Source of the DNA: CAZQDP01 sp964592375 | GTDB taxonomy: Bacteria > Bacillota > Clostridia > RUG12999 | Direction of reading: 5' to 3' | NCBI GenBank assembly: GCA_964592375.1 | Contig: CAZQDP010000023.1 | Coordinates: forward strand, 1 to 30,251 | Length of the DNA stretch: 30,251 bases | In this document: in pieces, positions 16,480-23,365 of the stretch | Layout of the letters: each line of letters begins with the position of its first letter | Numbering within the stretch: the first letter of the stretch is position 1 | Translations under genes and position numbers: made by a program | The notes under the pieces: model-generated | Told to the model about the DNA's origin: nothing | Seen by the model: only the letters and a program-made list of their open reading frames with translations | Databases searched by the model: none

Positions 16480-17262
16480 TTATGGTTTTCCTGTAGATCG
16501 ATAGCAAGTTGGCGTACAGGTATACTCTCCTAAAAACGCCCGATTAAAACTCCTGATATTTTCAAAGCCGCAAAGGCCTGCAATTTCTGAAATGGGGTTA
16601 TTGGTCGTAAGTAGCATCTGCGCCCCGTAGCGCACCCTCAGTCCGTTGAGATATTGCCTAAATGGAATGTGAATATGAGCCTGAAAAAGCTTGGATAGGT
16701 AAATGGGATGATATCCCAGCTCTGCGGCAATGCCCTTTAAGGTAATATTCTCTTCGAAATTCTCCTGTATATACTCCAGCAACTTTAAAATAATCGCATC
16801 GCTTTGCTTTTTTTGAGGGCAAAATTCTACGACCTCTTCAATCATCGCACATAGAAGATATAGATAAGCCTTTTTTTCCAAAAGCCGCCCCTGCTCTATG
16901 GAGGCAAGTGTTTGGCACAGCGATTCGATTTTCTGCGCATGGATGGCGATAAAAGGAGTTCGCACGGCTCTGCCGGCAGTGATCACCTCAAATGCAGGCA
17001 CCAAATCAGGTGAGAAAATAACAATATAGGATAAGCCACTTTGCACGTCTGTATAAGCGTGAATTTGGTTCGGTAGAACAATAGCACATTGCCCTGCACA
17101 AAGCACCTGCTGCTCATCGCCGATTTTCATCATGACCTTGCCCGATGACACGTAAAAAAACTCAAAGCACCTGTGCAAATGCGCACTATAATTTATATGA
17201 TGCGCCTTAGACGCGACCAAATACATATTGTTCCCAAAATGCATTTTTTCATAAAAAAACAT
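16480..17262 (-). CDS. AraC family transcriptional regulator
   Basis: A 260-residue regulator: an N-terminal cupin-like sensing domain (HLHRCFEFFYVSSGKVMMKIG, then CAGQCAIVLPNQIHAY) and two C-terminal helix-turn-helix motifs (ITLKGIAAELGYHPIYLSKLFQ and NPISEIAGLCGFENIRSFNRAF). This design senses small molecules, often sugars, and activates adjacent genes. Possible starts are GTG 17271, ATG 17268 and ATG 17262; AAAGGGTG is correctly spaced (about 6 bases) only from 17262. The gene diverges from the ThuA/oxidoreductase pair, which is the likely target, with only about 120 bases between the start codons. A weak hairpin at the stop codon may end the transcript. Confidence 0.92.
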   Translation of the reverse strand: MFFYEKMHFGNNMYLVASKAHHINYSAHLHRCFEFFYVSSGKVMMKIGDEQQVLCAGQCAIVLPNQIHAYTDVQSGLSYIVIFSPDLVPAFEVITAGRAVRTPFIAIHAQKIESLCQTLASIEQGRLLEKKAYLYLLCAMIEEVVEFCPQKKQSDAIILKLLEYIQENFEENITLKGIAAELGYHPIYLSKLFQAHIHIPFRQYLNGLRVRYGAQMLLTTNNPISEIAGLCGFENIRSFNRAFLGEYTCTPTCYRSTGKP

Positions 17263-17283
17263 CTGCATCACCCTTTATTCACT

Positions 17284-17311
17284 ATTATAGCACAAAGTTA
17301 GTTTTTGTCTA
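17284..17311 (-). promoter_or_regulatory. Promoter of the AraC regulator gene
   Basis: On the minus strand, -35 TAGACA (17306-17311), 16-base spacer, -10 TATAAT (17284-17289). It is back to back with the ThuA promoter. Confidence 0.6.
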
Positions 17312-17330
17312 TACCTTATTCATTTATTTC

Positions 17331-17359
17331 TTGTATTTGTTTATTTATTCATGTACAAT
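17331..17359 (+). promoter_or_regulatory. Promoter of the ThuA-oxidoreductase pair, with possible AraC sites
   Basis: -35 TTGTAT (17331-17336), 17 bases, -10 TACAAT (17354-17359). The poor -35 fits activator dependence. TTATTCA occurs three times in the same orientation in the divergent region (17275, 17316, 17345), and may be part of an operator; that is inference from repetition only. Confidence 0.55.
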
Positions 17360-17383
17360 AACCACAAAAGGAGGCGATCTTTT

Positions 17384-18058
17384 ATGCGCAAAACAGCGTT
17401 AATTGTCAGAGGTGGCTGGGAAGGTCACGAGCCGGTGGCAGTGGGCGATATTTTTGCTCAAATGCTAAAAGCAGAAGGCTATGAAGTAGAGATAAGTGAA
17501 ACCTTGGATTGCTTTTCGGATGTTCAAAAGCTTTGCACACTTGACCTGATTGTTCCACTGTGGACAATGGGAGAAATTCATGCGGAATATGTAAAGAATA
17601 TATCACAGGCGGTATCGGAAGGAACAGGTCTTGCCGGCTGCCATGGCGGTATGTGTGACGCATTTCGCATGAGCACCGATTGGCAGTTTATCACGGGAGC
17701 GCAATGGGTTGCCCATCCCGGTGGCGATGGGGTGGCTTTTGAAGTCAATCTATGTAAAAGCTCCGATTCGTCCATTATCGAAGGATTAAATGATTTTACC
17801 ATTGCAACCGAACAATATTATATTCATGTCGACCCGGCAGTACATGTGCTTGCCACAACCACCTTCCCTTTGGCACAAGGGCCTCATGCGGCGAATGGAA
17901 ATGTAAAGGTACCCGTGGTCTTTACCAAGCGCTGGGGGAAGGGGCGTGTGTTTTATAATGCACTGGGTCATGTAGCGAAAGTGTTTGATACCCACGAGGC
18001 AAAAGAGCTGATGCGTCGAGGATTTTTATGGGCCGGAAAAAATGCTGAAGAAGTATAA
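17384..18058 (+). CDS. ThuA-like domain protein
   Basis: A 224-residue protein of the trehalose-utilisation ThuA family, a glutamine-amidotransferase-like fold. It shows KTALIVRGGWEGHEP, LDLIVPLWTMGEI, AVSEGTGLAGCHGGMCDAF (the nucleophile-elbow-like GCHGG), FITGAQWVAHPGG and the C-terminal KRWGKGRVFYNALGHVAKVF, all typical. Such proteins usually sit beside Gfo/Idh/MocA dehydrogenases and probably act on keto-sugars; the reaction is not established. The frame is open from 17351, but AAAAGGAGG at 17366-17374 places the start at ATG 17384. The next gene follows after 53 bases. Confidence 0.92.
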   Translation: MRKTALIVRGGWEGHEPVAVGDIFAQMLKAEGYEVEISETLDCFSDVQKLCTLDLIVPLWTMGEIHAEYVKNISQAVSEGTGLAGCHGGMCDAFRMSTDWQFITGAQWVAHPGGDGVAFEVNLCKSSDSSIIEGLNDFTIATEQYYIHVDPAVHVLATTTFPLAQGPHAANGNVKVPVVFTKRWGKGRVFYNALGHVAKVFDTHEAKELMRRGFLWAGKNAEEV

Positions 18059-18111
18059 AAAAAGTTTGTGTAAGGAATAGGTATGGATGCACATTTGAAA
18101 GGATGGGTAAA

Positions 18112-19218
18112 ATGATGAAACGCGTGAATATCGGTGTGGTGGGTTGTGGCAATATCAGTAATATTTATTTTGAAAATCTCACCAAAACTTTTGTCAATAC
18201 CACGGTATATGCCTGCGGTGATTTAGAGCAGGAGCGAGCACGGGGCAGCGCTGAAAAATGGGGTATTCCGAACGTTTTGCGCTTTGAGGAAATGTTGCAG
18301 GATGATCAAATTGAGATTATTCTCAATATCACAACGCCAAAGACCCATTTTGAAATATGCAAAAGAGCGCTTGAGGCCGGAAAGCATGTATATGTGGAAA
18401 AACCGCTGAGCTTATCCCTTGCGCAGGCACTGGAGCTTGTGCAACTTGCAAAGAAAAAAAAGCTGCTTTTGGGCTGTGCGCCCGATACCTTTATGGGCGG
18501 TGGCATTCAAACTTGCCGAAAGCTGATTGATGATGGATTTATTGGCGCGCCGACCGGTGCAGCGGCATTTATGGTATGTCATGGGCACGAGAGCTGGCAT
18601 CCCGACCCGGAGTTTTATTATAAGGCAGGCGGTGGCCCCATGCTGGATATGGGCCCGTATTACCTGAGTGCGCTGGTCAGTTTATTGGGGGGCGTCGCTA
18701 CGGTTTGCGGCATGACAAACAAGGCCATGGAGCAAAGAATGATTACCAGTGAAAAAAAGTACGGTAGTAGCATAGATGTAGAGGTGCCAACGCATGTGAC
18801 CGGTTCACTTTTGTTTGAGAATAATGCGGTCGCCACCATCATCACCAGCTTTGATGTATGGCACAGCACCCTGCCTCGCATTGAAATTTACGGAACAGCG
18901 GGAATGCTTAGCGTACCTGATCCCAATACCTTTGGCGGTCCGGTAATGCTTTTTACTCCCGGTTGCAATGAAGCAAAGGAAATCCCCCTTACGCATGGCT
19001 ATGCGCAAAACAGCCGTGGGCTTGGGGTCGCTGATATGGCAAGATGCATTACCACCGGCAGGGATGAGCATATTGCCAGCGGCACACTCGCCTGCCATGT
19101 GCTTGAAATCATGCTTGGCTTGCAGCAAAGTGGTGAAGATAAGCAGTACTATCACATGAAGACCGAATGTCCCCGCCCACAGGCGCTTCCAATGGGGCTC
19201 ATAAAAGGGTACGTGTAA
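18112..19218 (+). CDS. Gfo/Idh/MocA family oxidoreductase
   Basis: A 368-residue NAD(P)-dependent dehydrogenase of sugar or inositol metabolism. The Rossmann fold starts with VNIGVVGCGNISN (about 5-17), the EKPLSLS motif contains the conserved lysine, and the C-terminal domain carries GGGPMLDMGPYYL and IEIYGTAGMLSVPDPN, with a catalytic-type histidine region in between. Of three near-adjacent ATGs (18103, 18112, 18115), AAAGGA at 18098-18103 is properly spaced from 18112. It forms a pair with the ThuA gene under the divergent AraC regulator; the likely job is oxidation of a sugar whose product the ThuA protein handles. No transporter or kinase gene is attached, so the pathway is incomplete here. 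Confidence 0.93.
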   Translation: MMKRVNIGVVGCGNISNIYFENLTKTFVNTTVYACGDLEQERARGSAEKWGIPNVLRFEEMLQDDQIEIILNITTPKTHFEICKRALEAGKHVYVEKPLSLSLAQALELVQLAKKKKLLLGCAPDTFMGGGIQTCRKLIDDGFIGAPTGAAAFMVCHGHESWHPDPEFYYKAGGGPMLDMGPYYLSALVSLLGGVATVCGMTNKAMEQRMITSEKKYGSSIDVEVPTHVTGSLLFENNAVATIITSFDVWHSTLPRIEIYGTAGMLSVPDPNTFGGPVMLFTPGCNEAKEIPLTHGYAQNSRGLGVADMARCITTGRDEHIASGTLACHVLEIMLGLQQSGEDKQYYHMKTECPRPQALPMGLIKGYV

Positions 19219-19257
19219 TCCGATTATTTGTTTAGAAAATGAAGAGGAATGGTGAGT

Positions 19258-19287
19258 ATGAAAAAATGGTTTTTGCAACACAGTTAG
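19258..19287 (+). pseudogene. Possible truncated gene start (9 codons)
   Basis: GAAGAGGA and ATG 19258 begin a frame MKKWFLQHS that stops at once. The arrangement, 39 bases after the oxidoreductase gene, looks like the beginning of a third operon gene cut off where the AT-rich island begins. It could equally be chance. Confidence 0.25.
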
Positions 19288-19349
19288 TAACGTTATTGAT
19301 ATATCTTGCTAATTTTGCAAAATAATACTTAATTTATTTTGTAAAATTA

Positions 19350-19378
19350 TTGACATTCATGACATTCTATGATAAAAT
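19350..19378 (+). promoter_or_regulatory. Sigma-A promoter of the small membrane-protein operon
   Basis: A perfect -35 TTGACA (19350-19355), 17 bases, -10 TAAAAT (19373-19378), about 34 bases before the first start codon. Confidence 0.8.
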
Positions 19379-19411
19379 TTAGCAGTAATAATCGATGTGG
19401 AGGAGTTTGAA

Positions 19412-19693
19412 TTGAAAGAAAAATCATTTTTTTCACAAATCGTTTTTTTAATAATTTTAGCGTTTGTTTGTTTTTTAATAACAATTGGGTTGGCAGTATT
19501 CGCAGGGTCATATAGCACAACGCTCTTTAATTTTAGCAATTTTAATTTTGTAAATATGATACCGATATTGTTAATTGGAATGTTCATAAGCTGTATTGTT
19601 ATCGGTATTGCGGTATTATACGCTTCAAAATCGGTATTTACTAAAATTACAGAATATTTTAAAGATAATAAAATTGGAGGTAATGAAAAATGA
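19412..19693 (+). CDS. Small two-helix membrane protein, unknown
   Basis: A 93-residue protein with two membrane helices (about 8-32, VFLIILAFVCFLITIGLAVF, and about 48-70, IPILLIGMFISCIVIGIAVL) and a charged tail KITEYFKDNKIGGNEK. No family recognised. GGAGGAG at 19399-19405 lies 6 bases before TTG 19412; GTG 19397 overlaps that ribosome site and is rejected. It overlaps the next gene by four bases (ATGA), so translation is coupled. Base composition is clearly more AT-rich than in the genes to either side. Confidence 0.7.
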   Translation: MKEKSFFSQIVFLIILAFVCFLITIGLAVFAGSYSTTLFNFSNFNFVNMIPILLIGMFISCIVIGIAVLYASKSVFTKITEYFKDNKIGGNEK

Positions 19694-20133
19694 AATGTAT
19701 TAATCATCCGGAAGTTGATGCTGCGGGTATGTGTGTTTATTGTGGGAAACCTTTTTGTTCTGATTGCTTAGTTGAGGTTAAAGGAAAAATGTATTGTAAG
19801 GATGATTTGGGAAATGTGTTAGATGATGCCAAACAATCTACAAGCGCAACCCCTACAATTAATATAACAAATAGTAATGAAAGTGTGAATGCCAACACGA
19901 ATATGAATATGGGAGTTGGGTATGGTAATCGAAAGAGTAAAATGGTTGCTTTGATTTTATGTATTATTGGCTTATTTGGCATTGCTGGATTACATAGAAT
20001 GTATGTTGGAAAAGTAGGTAGTGGAGTTATCTATTTCTTGACAGCAGGTATTTGTTATGTTGGAACAATAATTGATTTAATAGCAATATTGTCAGGTGGT
20101 TTTAGTGATAGTTTTGGACAACCTTTGGTATAA
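19690..20133 (+). CDS. Zinc-ribbon / B-box-like and TM2 domain membrane protein
   Basis: A 147-residue protein. Residues 3-40 form a Cys/His metal site of B-box-like type (CINHPEVDAAGMCVYCGKPFCSDC, quoted in part: C3, H6, C15, C18, C23, C26, then C36), followed by an Asn/Ser/Thr linker and a TM2 domain (about 82-140) with SKMVALILCIIGLFGIAGLHR, the FGIAGLHRMYVGK turn and a second helix. This pairing is common in bacterial membrane proteins of unknown role. GGAGG precedes ATG 19690, whose first four bases overlap the previous stop. The next gene overlaps its end. Confidence 0.88.
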   Translation: MKCINHPEVDAAGMCVYCGKPFCSDCLVEVKGKMYCKDDLGNVLDDAKQSTSATPTINITNSNESVNANTNMNMGVGYGNRKSKMVALILCIIGLFGIAGLHRMYVGKVGSGVIYFLTAGICYVGTIIDLIAILSGGFSDSFGQPLV

Positions 20134-20527
20134 ATATTTAGCATCTGATAAAAAAAATAAACAAGCCCTCCTATCAATAATAGTTGGGTTTGTCTTTTTT
20201 GTGAGCCTATGTCTCATTACCTTAAAATATAATATTTCATTATGTATATTTAATAATCTTTTTGGAATACCTTGCCCGGGTTGTGGGATGACAAGAGCAT
20301 TTATTAGTATTATCAAATTAGATTTTGTAAGTGCTTTTCAATACAATATAACAAGTATTCCATTGTTTTTAGGTATACTTATATATTGTGTATTATGCTT
20401 TATGGATTTTTTTAAGAAAACAAATTATCTTTCATTGTTTGAAAATTTTTTATTAAAGAAGTTCATGTTTGTGCTATACATTATACTATTAAGTTTAGCG
20501 ATCAGTAGAATTGTGTGGTATACATAA
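20105..20527 (+). CDS. DUF2752 membrane protein
   Basis: A protein of about 140 residues with three to four membrane helices and the family motif IPCPGCGMTRAF between the first two, where the two Cys may bind a metal or form a disulfide. AGGTGG at 20094-20099 suits GTG 20105; GTG 20096 and TTG 20114 are alternatives. It overlaps the TM2 gene end by 29 bases in another frame. DUF2752 genes often accompany TM2 genes; function unknown. AT-rich like the rest of this island. Confidence 0.82.
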   Translation: MIVLDNLWYKYLASDKKNKQALLSIIVGFVFFVSLCLITLKYNISLCIFNNLFGIPCPGCGMTRAFISIIKLDFVSAFQYNITSIPLFLGILIYCVLCFMDFFKKTNYLSLFENFLLKKFMFVLYIILLSLAISRIVWYT

Positions 20528-20528
20528 T

Positions 20529-20873
20529 ATGGCGTCTTCCTTGTCAAGGCAGGGTTTCAAAGTTCAAGTGAAAATTGATCTGGAAGAACGGGGAGGATGG
20601 TCTAGACCACTGAAAAATCCAAAGTTTTCTATGATTTCAAGTATTGAATAGAAATACCCAACAACTATTCTGTTGATTTCCATGACTGGTTCTCTATTTC
20701 AAAAAAGGCAAAGGAACTAAACTTCAATAAGATTATGCTATTGCTTTAATTCGCACGAAGATAGTATCAATCTTTATGCCATTACATACGATGTAACATA
20801 TAAATTAGGCTACAAGCAAAACGAAAAAATGATCGTTTACTTGCGGCCTTTTTTTATCCCTATCTTGCAGTAG
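20529..20873 (+). pseudogene. Decayed gene remnant, unidentified
   Basis: Three consecutive protein-like stretches in different frames suggest a broken gene: 20529-20651 (with RGGWSRPLKNPKFSM), 20648-20749 (EIPNNYSVDFHDWFSISKKA) and 20748-20873 (NLYAITYDVTYKLGYKQNEK). Each reads as plausible soluble protein but ends quickly, and none has a convincing ribosome site. The parent family is not recognised. The terminator-like hairpin lies inside the last part. Confidence 0.35.
20808..20856 (+). terminator. Probable terminator of the AT-rich island operon
   Basis: An imperfect stem (GGC, CAAG and AAACG blocks at 20808-20823 with CGTTT, CTTG and GGCC at 20834-20848) is followed by seven T (20849-20855). 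Confidence 0.55.
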
Positions 20874-20929
20874 CCGATATGCAATTCCTTTTTACGCATG
20901 ATGCAAACTTTCTTGCGCGCACCCCTTTT

Positions 20930-21916
20930 TTAATGGATAGTTTGCACATTATTGCGTCCTACGCTCTTCGCAATATACATCGCCTTATCCGCCTTTTCTA
21001 CAAACTGATGAAAATGAAACTTATAATCCGGAAAGATTTGTGCAACGCCAATGCTGACTGTAACGACATTGGCAGAAGTTGAAAAATCATGCAAAATATT
21101 TAAGTTTTCAATGTTTTTTCGAATTTTTTCCGCAATGACCTTTGACCCATCAAGATCGGTATTTGGCAACAAAACAACAAATTCCTCGCCTCCATACCGA
21201 AAGCCCATGTCAAGTGGTCTTGAGAGTGAGCTCATAATGCATGTTGCAACGCTCACAATTGTTTCATCGCCTTTTACATGTCCATAATGATCATTATATG
21301 CTTTAAAATTATCAATATCAATCATCAGAAGCGAAAGGGGCGTTTTTGTGAAAGCACAATTCCCCCATTGTACATTGAGGTGCTGATTAAAACTTCTGCG
21401 GTTTGGCATTCCCGTTAAATCATCTGCTAATGAGAGATTTTCAAGCTGCCAGTTTACTTCCTTTAACTCCAAAAGCTCCTGAATTTTTTCTTCCAGCATC
21501 TGTTTCTGCCGCTTGATGGTTTCCCTTTGTTCATATAGGTTTACAAATACATCTACCTTGCTCTTCAAAATAACCGGGTCAATCGGTTTAAACAAATAGT
21601 CGACCGCGCCCACATCATAGCCCTTTGAAATACTATTTTTGTCATAATGAATGGCTGTTACAAAAATAATTGGAATGTTCTTTGTTTTTTCACTTTTTTT
21701 CATAAACTCTGCAGTTTCAAATCCATCCATATCCGGCATTTGCACATCAAGTAGCACAATGGCAAATTCATGCTCAAGCATAAGACCCAAAGCATCTGCA
21801 CCGGAGTTTGCCTTCATGATATTAAACCGAGAACATGCCAAAATGCCCTCCATTACCACTAAGTTCTCCGGTCTGTCATCTACCACCAGGATATTTATTT
21901 TTTGTTCTTCTCCCAT
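20930..21916 (-). CDS. Response regulator diguanylate cyclase (REC-GGDEF)
   Basis: A 328-residue protein. A receiver domain (about 7-125) has the acidic pair in VVDDRPEN, phospho-acceptor D57 in LLDVQMPDMDG and the FKPID lysine. A coiled linker (130-160) leads to a GGDEF domain with active GGEEF (242-246) and the inhibitory RPLD site (233-236) five residues before it, so it should make c-di-GMP and be feedback-inhibited. ATG 21916 has GAGGTG six bases upstream; GTG 21925, which overlaps the cheB stop as GTGA, is an alternative giving three more residues. Last gene of the kinase-CheR-CheB operon; the kinase is its probable phosphodonor. Confidence 0.95.
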   Translation of the reverse strand: MGEEQKINILVVDDRPENLVVMEGILACSRFNIMKANSGADALGLMLEHEFAIVLLDVQMPDMDGFETAEFMKKSEKTKNIPIIFVTAIHYDKNSISKGYDVGAVDYLFKPIDPVILKSKVDVFVNLYEQRETIKRQKQMLEEKIQELLELKEVNWQLENLSLADDLTGMPNRRSFNQHLNVQWGNCAFTKTPLSLLMIDIDNFKAYNDHYGHVKGDETIVSVATCIMSSLSRPLDMGFRYGGEEFVVLLPNTDLDGSKVIAEKIRKNIENLNILHDFSTSANVVTVSIGVAQIFPDYKFHFHQFVEKADKAMYIAKSVGRNNVQTIH

Positions 21917-21921
21917 GTATT

Positions 21922-22500
21922 TCACCTCAAATATTCTAATTTATTATAATGAATGAGTGCATTTGCTATTTTTTCAATAGAAAGGATATAATCCGGCTTT
22001 ATTATTGAGAGTGCCGCTTTGGGCATCGTATCCATATACGCCGTGACCGGGTCCTGCACAATACAAAGGCCGCCTCTTTTTTTAATCTGCAAAATCCCTT
22101 CGCTGCCGTCACTACTGGCACCAGTCAATAGCACCCCAATGAGCCCCTCACCATAAACATCGGCTGCTGTTTCAAACAAAACATCAATGGACGGCCGAGA
22201 ATGATTGATCTTTTCTTCAACAGAAAGGGAAAGTGTATGGTCTTTTTCGACAAGCAGATGATAATTAGCCGGAGCGAAGTATGCATTTCCGGGAAGAATT
22301 GGCATATATCCTTCGGCCTCTTTAATCTGTATTTTGCAATATTTTTTAAAATAATCCACCGTGTTGGTACTTTTGCTTGCCTTGATATGCTGAACAATGA
22401 GTATGGGCAGAGAAAAATTTTGCGGCAATTTGCTCAGAATGGTTTTGATGGCTTCCATTCCTCCAGCAGACGCCCCGATGGCAATTGCTTTAAAAGACAT
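21922..22500 (-). CDS. CheB-type protein-glutamate methylesterase, catalytic domain only
   Basis: The 192-residue protein is a CheB catalytic domain without the usual N-terminal receiver. The triad is visible as S11 in GASAGG, H38 in VQHIKA and D131 in TGASSDGSEG. The family hydrolyses methyl-glutamate on chemoreceptors and deamidates glutamine. Without a receiver, phosphorylation cannot relieve inhibition in the normal way, so activity may be constitutive or controlled by partners. ATG 22500 lies inside the cheR end (11-base overlap), and its stop overlaps the ribosome site of the REC-GGDEF gene. No chemoreceptor gene is present in the window. Confidence 0.94.
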   Translation of the reverse strand: MSFKAIAIGASAGGMEAIKTILSKLPQNFSLPILIVQHIKASKSTNTVDYFKKYCKIQIKEAEGYMPILPGNAYFAPANYHLLVEKDHTLSLSVEEKINHSRPSIDVLFETAADVYGEGLIGVLLTGASSDGSEGILQIKKRGGLCIVQDPVTAYMDTMPKAALSIIKPDYILSIEKIANALIHYNKLEYLR

Positions 22501-23365
22501 TAATCGTCCCCCCCGCTACTGGGTAAAGTGTTTTTTGATAGATCCTTTCATTATCAGATAATGCAATAAATTTATTTACAAAATCTGTACATTGCAAATT
22601 TTCCTTCATCCCAAGACACAAAAAGCATCCGCTATTTAAGCTGTCGTAAAAAAGCCGAATGGCTTTGTTTTTCAGCGCCATATTAAAATAAATCATCACA
22701 TTTCGACATAAAATAAGATGCATCTGTGAAAAGCTGCTGTCGGTTACCAGATTGTGGTTCGCAAATACAATATTTTGCTTCAGCTCGTTATTGACTTTTG
22801 CATAGGAATACTTCGCTAAATAGTAATCAGAAAGGGAACAGGTTCCACCACTGAGCTGATAATTTTTTGTGTAATCTTTCATGATATTTATAGGATAAAT
22901 ACCTTCTTTTGCCACCGATAAAATTTTATCGTTAAAATCGGTGGCATAAATGATGGATTTATCATACATTCCCAATTCCTTAAGCAATATGGCAAGCGAA
23001 TAGATTTCTTCTCCGCTTGCACAGCCGGCAATCCATATCCTAATTTGAGCATACGTATCCAGCATGGGTAAAACGTCGCTTCGCAGCTTTGCAAAAAAAC
23101 TCGGATCTCTAAACATTTGGGTTGCGTTAATTGAAAAATCCGACAATACTTTTTCAAGCAGCGGTTTGTCCTTTAGCAGTACACACATCATTTGATTAAT
23201 GCTTTCAAATTTTTCCTGCATCAAACGCTTTAAAATCCTTCTTTTGATGTGCGCACGAGAATAGTCTAAAAAGTCATAGCCATATTTTAAATAAAGTGCT
23301 TCTAAAAAAAGCTGAATTTCAATGTCTTCATCAGACATTAGCATTTTCCTATCGGAGTTTGTCAT
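22490..23365 (-). CDS. CheR-type protein-glutamate O-methyltransferase
   Basis: This 291-residue protein has the CheR N-terminal helical domain (about 10-80, with HIKRRILKRL) and an SAM-binding domain with IWIAGCASGEE (110-120), a DFNDKILSVAKEGIY segment and LILCRNVMIYF (about 217-227). Length matches classical CheR (about 280). It should transfer methyl groups to glutamates of a signalling protein. The start ATG overlaps the kinase stop as ATGA (23362-23365), so the two are translationally coupled, which points to the kinase, or a receptor encoded elsewhere, as substrate. Confidence 0.95.
   Translation of the reverse strand: MTNSDRKMLMSDEDIEIQLFLEALYLKYGYDFLDYSRAHIKRRILKRLMQEKFESINQMMCVLLKDKPLLEKVLSDFSINATQMFRDPSFFAKLRSDVLPMLDTYAQIRIWIAGCASGEEIYSLAILLKELGMYDKSIIYATDFNDKILSVAKEGIYPINIMKDYTKNYQLSGGTCSLSDYYLAKYSYAKVNNELKQNIVFANHNLVTDSSFSQMHLILCRNVMIYFNMALKNKAIRLFYDSLNSGCFLCLGMKENLQCTDFVNKFIALSDNERIYQKTLYPVAGGTINVF

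Noticed and set aside
18805..19281. Leftward 158-codon frame opposite the Gfo/Idh/MocA gene
   Set aside because: Antisense shadow of a gene with clear family motifs; no ribosome site.
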